A stretch of DNA of 17,641 bases, taken from NCBI GenBank assembly GCA_023387295.1, contig JAEWIG010000149.1:1-17641 (forward strand), given 5' to 3'. Under the pieces are notes generated by a model, which saw only the letters and a list, made by a program, of their open reading frames with translations, was not told the origin of the DNA and ran no database searches. Made by a program: the position numbers and the translations under genes. Positions 1 to 7,282 of this stretch are shown here, piece after piece. Source of the stretch: Bacillota bacterium. GTDB lineage: Bacteria; Bacillota; Bacilli; Bacillales; Cytobacillaceae. How positions within the stretch are numbered: position 1 is the first letter of the stretch; every line of letters begins with the position of its first letter.

Positions 1-610
1 TCTTGAGGTAATGGAAGATTTTCGAAGGGGAGATTTCCGTTATTTAATTGCAACTGATGTAGCCGCTAGAGGTATTGATATTGAAAATATTACACATGTT
101 ATTAACTTTGACCTTCCATTAGAGAAAGAGAGTTATGTTCACCGTACGGGTAGAACGGGACGAGCGGGTCAAAAGGGAAAAGCGATTACGTTTGTAACAC
201 CATTCGAAGATCGGTTTTTACATGAGATTGAAGAATATATTGGTTTTGAGATCCCGAACAAGCTTGCTCCTTCAATGGATGAAGTTTCAAGTAACAAGGC
301 TGCCTTTGAAGAGAAAATGGATATGGAACAAACGATTAAAAAGCCGAAAAATGAGCGACTAAACAAACAAATTATGAAACTTTATTTTAATGGTGGTAAG
401 AAAAAGAAATTAAGGGCAGTGGACTTTGTTGGAACGATCGCCAAAATTGACGGCATAACAGTGGACGATATAGGGATTATTACCATCATGGATACAGCTT
501 CTTATGTTGAAATATTAAACGGCAAAGGCCCAATTGTGCTGAATGAGATGAAGAACACGACAATAAAAGGTAAGCTGTTGAAAGTATTTGAAGCTAAAAA
601 GAAGAGATGA
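1..610 (+). CDS. dbpA: ATP-dependent RNA helicase DbpA/YxiN, C-terminal part (5' truncated by window)
   Basis: This is the 3' part of a DEAD-box RNA helicase; the reading frame is open from base 2, so the start lies outside the window. Helicase motif V is visible (ATDVAARGIDI, bases about 50-83), followed by motif VI (HRTGRTGRAGQKG), whose arginines contact ATP. The last 70 or so residues, from about base 415, match the RRM-like C-terminal domain of DbpA/YxiN proteins (VDFVGTIAKIDGITVDDIG and onward). In that family this domain binds hairpin 92 of 23S rRNA and directs the helicase to 50S subunit assembly. The basic tail ends in AKKKR. The gene converges with the downstream permease and shares its terminator. 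The family assignment is firm; the 23S role is inherited from characterised homologues, not shown here. Confidence 0.9.
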   Translation, partial: LEVMEDFRRGDFRYLIATDVAARGIDIENITHVINFDLPLEKESYVHRTGRTGRAGQKGKAITFVTPFEDRFLHEIEEYIGFEIPNKLAPSMDEVSSNKAAFEEKMDMEQTIKKPKNERLNKQIMKLYFNGGKKKKLRAVDFVGTIAKIDGITVDDIGIITIMDTASYVEILNGKGPIVLNEMKNTTIKGKLLKVFEAKKKR

Positions 611-641
611 TAGGCAGTTTTTTTTATGATAGGAGATAGAT

Positions 642-690
642 AAAAAAGTAACTTTCCTTAACTTAATTAAAGGCGGAAAGTTACTTTTTT
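642..690. terminator. Bidirectional intrinsic terminator between convergent genes
   Basis: A perfect 16-bp inverted repeat pairs 642-657 (AAAAAAGTAACTTTCC) with 675-690 around a 17-base loop. It has a T-run on each strand, so it can end both the helicase transcript (plus) and the permease transcript (minus). Confidence 0.9.
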
Positions 691-707
691 CGTTAGCATA
701 TTTCTTA

Positions 708-2009
708 CTATACAGCTTTATTTAAGCTTTCAGTAGATGTAGGTTTAATAAACTTACTACCTATTAAATAGAATATTGCTGATGAAACGAGGCCAGCCAC
801 AACTACTGAAAGATGTGGTGCATAGGCATTGACTAATAATGCGACACCTGAACCTAATCCCCAAGAAATGAATGCGAGAGGCTGCCAGTTCCTTGTTTCG
901 TCATTTTTTCTTTTCAAGATAAGTTGATCCATAATAATAATGGCTGCAATTGGTGGGACAATTAGGCCTAAAAGGTTAAGCCATGTTTGGAAAGCGTTCC
1001 AAATACCGGTAATGGCAATAATGATACCAATACCACCAAGTACAAGTGTTAGGGTTCTCATTTTACCACCAGTCATATGTGACCAACCAACAGCACCATT
1101 GTATAAGCAGTGTGTACATCCAACACCTAAATTAATAAAAACGAAAATAATAGCTAATACGGATAGCAGTGGACCTGCATCTGCTAAAATGGTAATAAAA
1201 TCTCCACCAGTTGCTTCAGGGTGTATAACAACCCCAGTTGCAACAATAACAGCACCAATTACTTCAGCAAGAAACTTTGAAATTGGAAAAGCAGTAAAAG
1301 CTGCCAAAAATCCTTGCTTTCCATTTTTCGCCCAACGTGTAAAGTCGGCTGTCATCGTACCAGAATCAGTGAAGGTAGCAAAAACCATCGTAACTGCAGC
1401 ACCGAATGATAGGGCACCTACACCCGCGATCGGTTGGAAATTAACAATGTCTGCAGAACCATTTTTCATTGAGATTACGACGGAAATAATTCCTAGTATA
1501 AGATACATAGGTGCAGCGATATATCCTAAAATGGTTAATGCCTTAATCCCGATAAACGTTGCTCCAACATAGAGGACCCCACCTAGAATCGTCATAAGTA
1601 ACAAATTAGCTCCGAATGAACGGAACATCGTGTCACCTGTTAGACCTACCATTAGTGCAAACCATCCAATTACAACTGTTGAAAGTAGTCCAGATACAGC
1701 TAAATAACCAAATCGTCCGAATGTTCTTTTAGCAGTAATAGCAAAATTCTCACCGGTTTTCCCTGCTAGATAGCTTAGTGCCCCTACGATAACGCATAAT
1801 AGCAAGTTTCCCGTTAGGATTGCAGCAACACCCATTTTAAATCCAAGCATAGCTGTTACGACTCCACCGATAACTGCACTAGTCAATACTAAAGGAAAAC
1901 TGTACCAAACTGCAGATACAGAAGCGAAACTTTTTCGGTATTCTAAAGGAACTGCCGTATGTTCAAATTCCGGATCTAATAATGCTTGTTCATTATTATT
2001 GGTTGACAT
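708..2009 (-). CDS. CodB-like cytosine/purine permease (NCS1 family)
   Basis: A 433-residue, highly hydrophobic protein with about 12 predicted membrane segments, close to the usual length of CodB cytosine permeases. Family hallmarks include the early WYSFPLVLTSAVIGG segment, VGLTGDTMF after TM3, and SGTMTADFTRWAKNGKQG in the middle, which parallels SGTLTADFVRFGRNAK of E. coli CodB. The start is set at base 2009 because GAGGGTG lies 6-7 bases upstream; the frame extends to an ATG at 2051, but nothing like a Shine-Dalgarno site precedes it. It probably imports a nucleobase or related heterocycle with a cation. The exact substrate cannot be read, because NCS1 members also carry purines, allantoin, hydantoins and hydroxymethylpyrimidine. 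It stands alone, with no deaminase beside it. Cre-like sites in its leader suggest carbon-catabolite control. Confidence 0.85.
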   Translation of the reverse strand: MSTNNNEQALLDPEFEHTAVPLEYRKSFASVSAVWYSFPLVLTSAVIGGVVTAMLGFKMGVAAILTGNLLLCVIVGALSYLAGKTGENFAITAKRTFGRFGYLAVSGLLSTVVIGWFALMVGLTGDTMFRSFGANLLLMTILGGVLYVGATFIGIKALTILGYIAAPMYLILGIISVVISMKNGSADIVNFQPIAGVGALSFGAAVTMVFATFTDSGTMTADFTRWAKNGKQGFLAAFTAFPISKFLAEVIGAVIVATGVVIHPEATGGDFITILADAGPLLSVLAIIFVFINLGVGCTHCLYNGAVGWSHMTGGKMRTLTLVLGGIGIIIAITGIWNAFQTWLNLLGLIVPPIAAIIIMDQLILKRKNDETRNWQPLAFISWGLGSGVALLVNAYAPHLSVVVAGLVSSAIFYLIGSKFIKPTSTESLNKAV

Positions 2010-2152
2010 ATTTTTCACCCTCACTGATGAATTTTTAGAAATGATACTCATAAGGTCAATAGTTTAGAAAACTTCAAAATGAAGTGTTGCCTAATCAGGC
2101 ATTCTCTTAACTCGCTAGTTTCTCCCTCCAATGCTAATCATAGATGTTAATT

Positions 2153-2197
2153 TTCAAACGCTTACAAATCCATTTTTGGAAAGTAAATCGCTTACAT
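2153..2197 (-). promoter_or_regulatory. Two cre-like (CcpA) boxes in the permease leader
   Basis: Read on the minus strand, 2167-2153 is TTGTAAGCGTTTGAA, which matches the Bacillus cre consensus WTGNAANCGNWNNCA at all but one position. A second copy, 2197-2183 (ATGTAAGCGATTTAC), matches all but two. The shared core TGTAAGCG recurs 30 bases apart, upstream of the permease start. CcpA binding is inferred from the consensus only. Confidence 0.45.
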
Positions 2198-2406
2198 GAC
2201 CCTATATAAAGCATTTTAGATGCAAATTTTTCCATGGTCTTTGTACAAATAAACTAAAAATTGAGGTAATTGGTTATGCAAGATGACCAACGTTATTGAG
2301 GGGAAAATTCAAGAATTAGAAACAATTTTTGGTGGGTTTGGAACTTTATCTAGTACAAAAGGGGTGTAAGACAAAAAGAGTACCTACCCAGATGTTAAAG
2401 TGAAAG

Positions 2407-2445
2407 TTACCTTTTTAGGTGACATACTAGGCGTTATGATATAAT
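2407..2445 (+). promoter_or_regulatory. Sigma-A promoter with extended -10 for the YdeI-like/SNF2 operon
   Basis: A perfect extended -10 (TGATATAAT, 2437-2445) follows a -35-like GTGACA (2419-2424) at 15 bases, which the TGn extension would compensate. The -35 lies in an imperfect inverted repeat, GTTACC-N6-GGTGAC (2407-2424), which could be an operator. Confidence 0.6.
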
Positions 2446-2477
2446 TTTTTCAAATGGACAGAAGAGGAGAATATGAA

Positions 2478-3149
2478 GTGAAAACACCGAAAAGTATCAT
2501 TGAGAAGCTAAGCTTGCACAAATATTCGACAAAGCTCATTCTCCACAAGCCAGATGATATCAAGGATTTTGATGAATTAGAGTATGATACGTCTGTTAAA
2601 AATGATAAGTATGATTTAGTGTTTGTTTTTATTTTTCAACTAGATGATTTGTCTAAGCAGTTGAAGCTGATCATTAAAAAGGATTTATTGAATGAAAAAG
2701 GGTATCTTTTCTTTGCCTATCCGAAAAAGAATAACCCTCAATATAAAGAATATATTGAACGTGATCAAATTTTCCCTGAAATTAAACCTGATGAAGACGG
2801 CTATGTACTAGGGAGTATGCTGAAGTTTTCCAGAATGGTTAGCTTGAATGAAGTATTTACTATTGTAGGCTTGAAGGCAGAGCCGAAAAAACAGAATAAA
2901 TCACAGGCAGAGAAGAAGAGTCAATGTGTTGACGACTATGTTCAGCATATTAAGGATATCCAGCAATTTTTAGCGGATGATCAGCCGGTTTTACAAGTTT
3001 ACAACGATTTAACTCCTGGTTATCAAAAAAATTGGGCCCGATATGTGTATAGTGCGAAACGGAAAGAAACACAGGAAAAGCGATTGCAGGAAATGAAAGA
3101 AATTTTGAAAGAGGGATATAAATCAATTGATTTATATCGAAGTAGGTAA
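2478..3149 (+). CDS. YdeI/OmpD-associated family-like protein, function unknown
   Basis: A soluble protein of 223 residues. The GTG at 2478 is chosen as start because GAAGAGGAG (2461-2469) sits 8 bases upstream; the in-frame ATG at 2454 has no ribosome binding site. The N-terminal half (about residues 1-100) includes YDLVFVFIFQLDDLSKQL and GYLFFAYPKK and resembles the DUF3052-like fold often joined to this family. The C-terminal 60 residues (LTPGYQKNWARYVYSAKR...KRLQEMKEILKEG) match the conserved tail of YdeI/OmpD-associated proteins, whose name comes from bacteriocin-protection or porin-associated homologues in Gram-negatives; that role is not expected here. A lysine-rich linker joins the halves. 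The SNF2 gene starts 27 bases after its stop with no terminator between, so the two are probably cotranscribed. Confidence 0.65.
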   Translation: MKTPKSIIEKLSLHKYSTKLILHKPDDIKDFDELEYDTSVKNDKYDLVFVFIFQLDDLSKQLKLIIKKDLLNEKGYLFFAYPKKNNPQYKEYIERDQIFPEIKPDEDGYVLGSMLKFSRMVSLNEVFTIVGLKAEPKKQNKSQAEKKSQCVDDYVQHIKDIQQFLADDQPVLQVYNDLTPGYQKNWARYVYSAKRKETQEKRLQEMKEILKEGYKSIDLYRSR

Positions 3150-3176
3150 TTGTAAAGGTATATAAGGGGTAAGGCT

Positions 3177-6100
3177 ATGAAGATAAAAGTAAATCCCAAA
3201 ATCATTCAAGACATGTGCGGAACAGTCTCCTTCAAAAGAGGGGACTCTTTTTATCGTGCCAATAAAGTAGTTATCGACCATATAAGTTCTAATTATTGTG
3301 AGGCTACAGTAACCGGGGTGGAGGATTTTCGTGTCGTGATTGATGCAGATGAGAGCGGAGCAATTCGTACATCATGTACCTGTCCAAAGCTTGCTTCCGT
3401 AAAAAATGACTGCCAGCATGTCGCCGCCGTTTTAGTAGCGCTTTATGAAGGTCAACGTCAGAAATTGAATACCCCAGAAAGACCAGTGTCACATAATCCA
3501 AATGAAAATCCTTTAACAGAAAACCTATTCACTCTATTTAATGACAAAATCATTCGCTCAAGCGGGAAGGAGCGCCATTTCGAGAATCGGCAACTGCTAC
3601 ATGCTGAATTTACATGTAAGGTTGTTACAAGCAAAAGCGGGCAGCATATGCTTGGTATCGGATTTTCGATCAACTCCATTTATGTTAAGCAGATTCGTCC
3701 TTTTCTCATGCAGTTACGGGAAGGAAAGCCGACAATTATTTCTCCAGTATTTACTTTTGACCCGAGTCATCACTGCTTTTCTCAAGAAATAGATGCCATC
3801 ATGCAGCAGTTAGTGAAGATCGTTGTTGATGAACATTCATTAGCGGACACGAAGAAGGGAGAGGACGATGAGTTATTTTTTGAAGAACTGCTAAATGTTT
3901 CATCATCCTCTTGGGAAAGAATTCTTCCTTTTTTACGAAATGCCCCATTGGTTAAGCTAGAGTATGAAGGTAATCAATATGACGGGCTTCATATTGTTGA
4001 GGAACTTCCTCCTTTACAGTTTCAATTTAAGGAAGGAGAGACGAAAGACAGCTTCAAGCTTGAGATTTATGGGTTAAATCCATTGATTATTCTAGATGCC
4101 TATTCTTCTGTTTTAAGTTATGGAAAAATAATTAAGTTGAAAGAGGAAGACTGCAAACGACTTCTGGAATTAAAGCAAATGCTCAAGCTTTCTGGAACGA
4201 ATCAAATTCCTATATCACATGATCAGCTTGACTTCTTTCTTGAGAAAGTTGTTCCTGGCTTAAGAAGGCTTGGAACGGTACATATTTCTCAAACGATCTC
4301 AGAGCAGTATATGAAAACGCCGTTATCTGCCAAGCTTTACTTAGATCGTTTGAAAAACCGTTTACTGGTCGGTCTTGAATTTCATTATGAACAGATTGTC
4401 ATCAATCCATTAGAAGGTCGAGAGCCTCAAATCGGCACATTATTAATTAGAGATTTAGTGAAAGAAGAAGCAATTTTAAAGCTAATGGAGGAAGGGTCCT
4501 TTGCACAGACAGAGGGCGGCTATTTTTTACAAAATGAAGAGTTGGAATATGAATTTCTGTACAATATTCTGCCAAAGCTACAGAAGCTTGCACACATTTA
4601 TGCTACGACAGCGGTAAGAAATCGAATTTTTCGCGGAGAATCACATCCACAAATTCGGGTAAAAGTGAAAAAGGAACGGACAAATTGGCTTGAATTTAAG
4701 TTTGAAATGGACGGAATATCAGAACAGCAAATCCGTGATATTCTAACGGCTCTTGCTGAAAAGCGGAAGTATTATCGATTGCGTGATGGGGCGTTGCTTT
4801 CATTGGAAACCAGGGAGTTTGCTGAGATTCAACGGTTTTTGATGGCAAACCCAATTCAATATGAAGATTTAGAGAGTGGCTTAAATGTCCCGATTGTTAG
4901 AGGACTACGTCTTCTCGAATCTGTTGATGAAAACCATGCATTTACTTTCGAGGAATCCTTTCGGGGTTTGATGGAACAGCTACGAAATCCTGGAAGCCTG
5001 CAGTTTCATATTCCAGAACGTGTTGCGCCACTTTTACGAGACTACCAAAAGCAAGGCTATGGATGGATGAAAACGCTAGCGAGGTTTGGATTTGGTGGCA
5101 TCCTAGCAGATGATATGGGATTAGGGAAAACGTTGCAGAGCATTACGTTTATTCTCTCTGTTCTTCCAGAGATCCGAATGAAGAAACAGCCTGTGCTTAT
5201 TGTCTGCCCATCTTCTTTAACATATAACTGGTTAAATGAATTTATGAAATTTGCCCCTGATGTTCAGGCAGTCGTTATGGATGGTGATAAGGCAGAAAGA
5301 ATGTTATTGCATAAAAGCATTACAGAGATGGATGTTGCTATCACCTCCTATCCATTGTTGCGAAGAGATATTAAGCGTTATGAAAAAATAAGCTTTCACA
5401 CTGTTGTTTTCGATGAGGCTCAAGCCTTTAAAAATCCGATCACGCAAACAGCCAGAGCAGTGAAGCGAGTTCAAGCTGATCACCGCTTCGCTTTGACAGG
5501 TACACCGATTGAAAATTCATTAGAGGAGCTCTGGTCGATTTTCCATGTTGTCTTCCCTGAGCTATTCCTAGAATTAAAGGAATATAGCCATTTGTCTAGG
5601 AAGACGATTGCGAAGCGAATCCGCCCTTTTTTACTTAGAAGACTAAAAGAGGATGTTCTCGCAGAACTTCCAGAAAAATTCGAGGTAATCGAATCGATGG
5701 AGCTACTACCAGAGCAAAAAAGGCTGTATGCTGCTTATTTGGCAAAGCTGCGTCATGATACGCTTAAGCATTTGGATAAGGATACGTTGCGTAAAAATAA
5801 AATTCGAATTCTGGCAGGCTTGACGAGACTGCGGCAAATTTGCTGCCATCCAGCTTTGTTTGTCGAAGGCTATCAAGGGAGTTCGGCAAAATTCGAACAG
5901 CTTATGCAATTACTAGATGAATCCAAGCGTACTGGAAGAAGGGTGCTGATTTTCTCCCAATTTACGAAAATGCTAAACCTTATTGGAAGAGAACTAGCTA
6001 TCAAGGGGTTGCCTTTCTTTTACTTAGATGGAGGAACGCCTTCTGAAGAACGGCTAGAGCTTACGAATCGATTTAATGAAGGGGAACGAGATGTATTCCT

Positions 6101-6395
6101 TATTTCTTTGAAGGCAGGAGGCACGGGTCTTAATTTAACTGGTGCCGATACTGTTATTCACTACGACCTTTGGTGGAACCCGGCAGTCGAGGAGCAAGCA
6201 ACCGACCGTGCTCACCGTATCGGTCAAACAAAGGTAGTCCAAGTCATTAAGCTCATTGCGCGAGGCACGGTCGAGGAAAAAATGCATGAGCTTCAACAGA
6301 AGAAACGTGATCTGATAGATGAAATGATTAAACCGAACGGAGATGGCTTCACCTCTCTTACAGATGAGGAGATACGTGAGCTGCTACAGGGGTAA
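3177..6395 (+). CDS. SWIM zinc-finger / SNF2-family DNA translocase
   Basis: A 1072-residue SNF2 ATPase. A SWIM zinc finger lies near the N-terminus (C67-T-C69 ... C79-Q-H81), followed by a long region of about 500 residues like the bacterial SNF2-associated domain. The ATPase core runs from about residue 620: Walker A DDMGLGKT with K651, motif II DEAQ at 746-749, motif III LTGTPIEN at 773-780. In the second lobe, LKAGGTGLNL (from about 978) leads to motif VI DRAHRIGQ with arginines R1011 and R1014. All catalytic motifs are present, so it should hydrolyse ATP and move on double-stranded DNA or remodel protein-DNA complexes; bacterial members are poorly characterised. The SWIM domain probably binds DNA or protein. 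A purine-rich SD (AAGGGG...AAGG) precedes the ATG. B. subtilis carries comparable domains in the YwqA/YwqB pair. Confidence 0.9.
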   Translation: MKIKVNPKIIQDMCGTVSFKRGDSFYRANKVVIDHISSNYCEATVTGVEDFRVVIDADESGAIRTSCTCPKLASVKNDCQHVAAVLVALYEGQRQKLNTPERPVSHNPNENPLTENLFTLFNDKIIRSSGKERHFENRQLLHAEFTCKVVTSKSGQHMLGIGFSINSIYVKQIRPFLMQLREGKPTIISPVFTFDPSHHCFSQEIDAIMQQLVKIVVDEHSLADTKKGEDDELFFEELLNVSSSSWERILPFLRNAPLVKLEYEGNQYDGLHIVEELPPLQFQFKEGETKDSFKLEIYGLNPLIILDAYSSVLSYGKIIKLKEEDCKRLLELKQMLKLSGTNQIPISHDQLDFFLEKVVPGLRRLGTVHISQTISEQYMKTPLSAKLYLDRLKNRLLVGLEFHYEQIVINPLEGREPQIGTLLIRDLVKEEAILKLMEEGSFAQTEGGYFLQNEELEYEFLYNILPKLQKLAHIYATTAVRNRIFRGESHPQIRVKVKKERTNWLEFKFEMDGISEQQIRDILTALAEKRKYYRLRDGALLSLETREFAEIQRFLMANPIQYEDLESGLNVPIVRGLRLLESVDENHAFTFEESFRGLMEQLRNPGSLQFHIPERVAPLLRDYQKQGYGWMKTLARFGFGGILADDMGLGKTLQSITFILSVLPEIRMKKQPVLIVCPSSLTYNWLNEFMKFAPDVQAVVMDGDKAERMLLHKSITEMDVAITSYPLLRRDIKRYEKISFHTVVFDEAQAFKNPITQTARAVKRVQADHRFALTGTPIENSLEELWSIFHVVFPELFLELKEYSHLSRKTIAKRIRPFLLRRLKEDVLAELPEKFEVIESMELLPEQKRLYAAYLAKLRHDTLKHLDKDTLRKNKIRILAGLTRLRQICCHPALFVEGYQGSSAKFEQLMQLLDESKRTGRRVLIFSQFTKMLNLIGRELAIKGLPFFYLDGGTPSEERLELTNRFNEGERDVFLISLKAGGTGLNLTGADTVIHYDLWWNPAVEEQATDRAHRIGQTKVVQVIKLIARGTVEEKMHELQQKKRDLIDEMIKPNGDGFTSLTDEEIRELLQG

Positions 6396-6412
6396 GGTCA
6401 TTTTTACACTGG

Positions 6413-6453
6413 AATCCTTGAACACAATCTAATTTGTGTTTAAGGATTTTTTT
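6413..6453 (+). terminator. Intrinsic terminator after SNF2 gene
   Basis: A 15-bp stem (6413-6427 with 6434-6448, one G-T pair) with a 6-base loop is followed by a run of seven Ts. It lies 17 bases after the stop codon. Confidence 0.92.
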
Positions 6454-6642
6454 AATAACGCGAACTTTGTTGAAATAAAGTTTCATTAAAATGTTATTAT
6501 TTTCTGTTGATTATGAAACGACGCTTTCTATTCTTAGTAGGAATAATGGACATTTTCCTAATGCTTTAGAAGAACTTCAGAAGCATAAAGGAAAATACGA
6601 TGATAATTAAGCACCCTAATAGTAGGTGCGTTACTAGTAATC
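6454..6642. other. Intergenic stretch with a doubtful 39-codon frame
   Basis: Together with the flanking terminators this forms a 323-base gap between convergent genes. A plus-strand frame at 6491-6610 would encode a 39-residue peptide (MLLFSVDYETTLSILSRNNG...), but it has no Shine-Dalgarno site, starts just after the SNF2 terminator, and is not recognised. It may be a gene remnant. After it come a small GCACC/GGTGC hairpin (6611-6629) and the palindrome TTACTAGTAA (6631-6640). Confidence 0.4.
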
Positions 6643-6706
6643 AAAAAAACAAATAGCGTAGCTGCTAGAAATGGAGGAAATCTCACTTCTAGCAACTACG
6701 CTATTT
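6643..6706 (-). terminator. Intrinsic terminator of the flavoprotein/SRPBCC operon
   Basis: A long stem pairs 6651-6670 with 6687-6706: 11 bp, one mismatch, then 8 bp, with a 16-base loop. On the minus strand it is followed by GTTTTTTTGA. It lies just beyond the stop of the SRPBCC gene. Confidence 0.9.
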
Positions 6707-6718
6707 ATTAAGCATTTA

Positions 6719-7174
6719 TTAATTTTTTACAGTGTTCACTTCAACGATTTTGTTGGCGATTGCTTCTGATAATTCTTCTGCTGTTTTCGGTACGAAGTTT
6801 TTCAGAACCGCGTTAATCATAGGTCCCATTAATCCACCAGCAGTAATATCAAGATTACCTGTCATTTTTGTTTTTGTCTCAGAAATAGCTTCGGCTTCGA
6901 AATAACCATTACCGGTGAAGTTTTCGCTAATTCCTTTAAGATCAAACGTAACTTTTGTTGGTGCAATCCACTCAGTAATATCAATTTTTAGTGAAACGGT
7001 TTTTTGCATAATCCCGATATCACCTTTGAATTTCCAAGTAGATTGTCTTTCATTAAGAATCTCATGCTCGATATAGCCTGGTACTAGTGGTGCCCACTTG
7101 TTCATATCCTCAATAAATTCCCAAATGTTTTGAATAGGTACATCAATTTCTAAAGAATGTGTTCCAGCTGGCAT
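6719..7174 (-). CDS. CoxG/SRPBCC-family lipid- or ligand-binding protein
   Basis: A 151-residue protein with the START/SRPBCC hydrophobic-cavity pattern of the CoxG subfamily: HSLEIDVPIQNIWEFIEDMNKWAPLVPGY at the N-terminus, alternating beta strands (VSLKIDITEW, VTFDLKG, GNGYFEAEAI, TKMTGNLDI), and the C-terminal helix GLMGPMINAVLKNFVPKTAEEL. The length is typical. CoxG was named from CO dehydrogenase clusters, but most homologues occur without CO dehydrogenase, and none is present here. AAGGGGAGA lies 8 bases before the ATG. It is downstream of the KstD-like flavoprotein in the same orientation, 108 bases away, with a strong palindrome between. It may bind the substrate or product of that enzyme; this is inference. 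Confidence 0.75.
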   Translation of the reverse strand: MPAGTHSLEIDVPIQNIWEFIEDMNKWAPLVPGYIEHEILNERQSTWKFKGDIGIMQKTVSLKIDITEWIAPTKVTFDLKGISENFTGNGYFEAEAISETKTKMTGNLDITAGGLMGPMINAVLKNFVPKTAEELSEAIANKIVEVNTVKN

Positions 7175-7208
7175 AGTATAGTCTCCCCTTGTTTGTTAGT
7201 TTTGTGTT

Positions 7209-7230
7209 GGTGGCAGTCATGACTGCCACC
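7209..7230. repeat. Perfect 22-bp palindrome between flavoprotein and SRPBCC genes
   Basis: The half-site GGTGGCAGTCA is followed directly by its exact reverse complement. As RNA it can form a 9-bp GC-rich stem with a CATG loop. On the transcribed minus strand it is followed by a C/A-rich run without a U-tract, so it is not a normal intrinsic terminator. It could be an mRNA processing or stability hairpin, or an operator for a dimeric regulator. Confidence 0.75.
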
Positions 7231-7282
7231 GTGTATATGATAGTAACTAAGTTTAATAGTCGCTTATCTATGATAATCGTAA

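Larger units (their letters stand above)
2010..2477. other. Intergenic region between divergent permease and YdeI-like genes
   Basis: This 468-base stretch holds the minus-strand leader of the permease gene and the promoter of the plus-strand gene. The leader side contains two small hairpins, 2072-2084 (CTTCA/TGAAG) and 2089-2100 (GCCT/AGGC), and two cre-like boxes. No known riboswitch consensus was recognised. Between about 2220 and 2400 there are only short open frames: MQDDQRY at 2276-2299, with GAGG nine bases upstream, and a 28-residue frame at 2283-2369. Neither shows convincing coding evidence. Confidence 0.6.

Noticed and set aside
940..1572. 210-residue plus-strand frame opposite the permease
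   Set aside because: It is the antisense of the conserved CodB-like gene, with low-complexity Pro/Thr/Ile-rich translation and no ribosome binding site.
2010..2220. Riboswitch in the permease leader
   Set aside because: The small hairpins do not fit the purine, TPP, preQ1, THF or guanidine consensus that I can recall, and no terminator/antiterminator pair was seen.
2276..2369. Short frames MQDDQRY and a 28-residue peptide upstream of the YdeI-like gene
   Set aside because: They overlap each other, end before the main promoter, and show no recognisable similarity; the spaced GAGG alone is weak evidence.
6491..6610. 39-codon frame after the SNF2 terminator
   Set aside because: It has no ribosome binding site or promoter and no family was recognised; it may be a gene remnant, so it is described only as part of the intergenic stretch.
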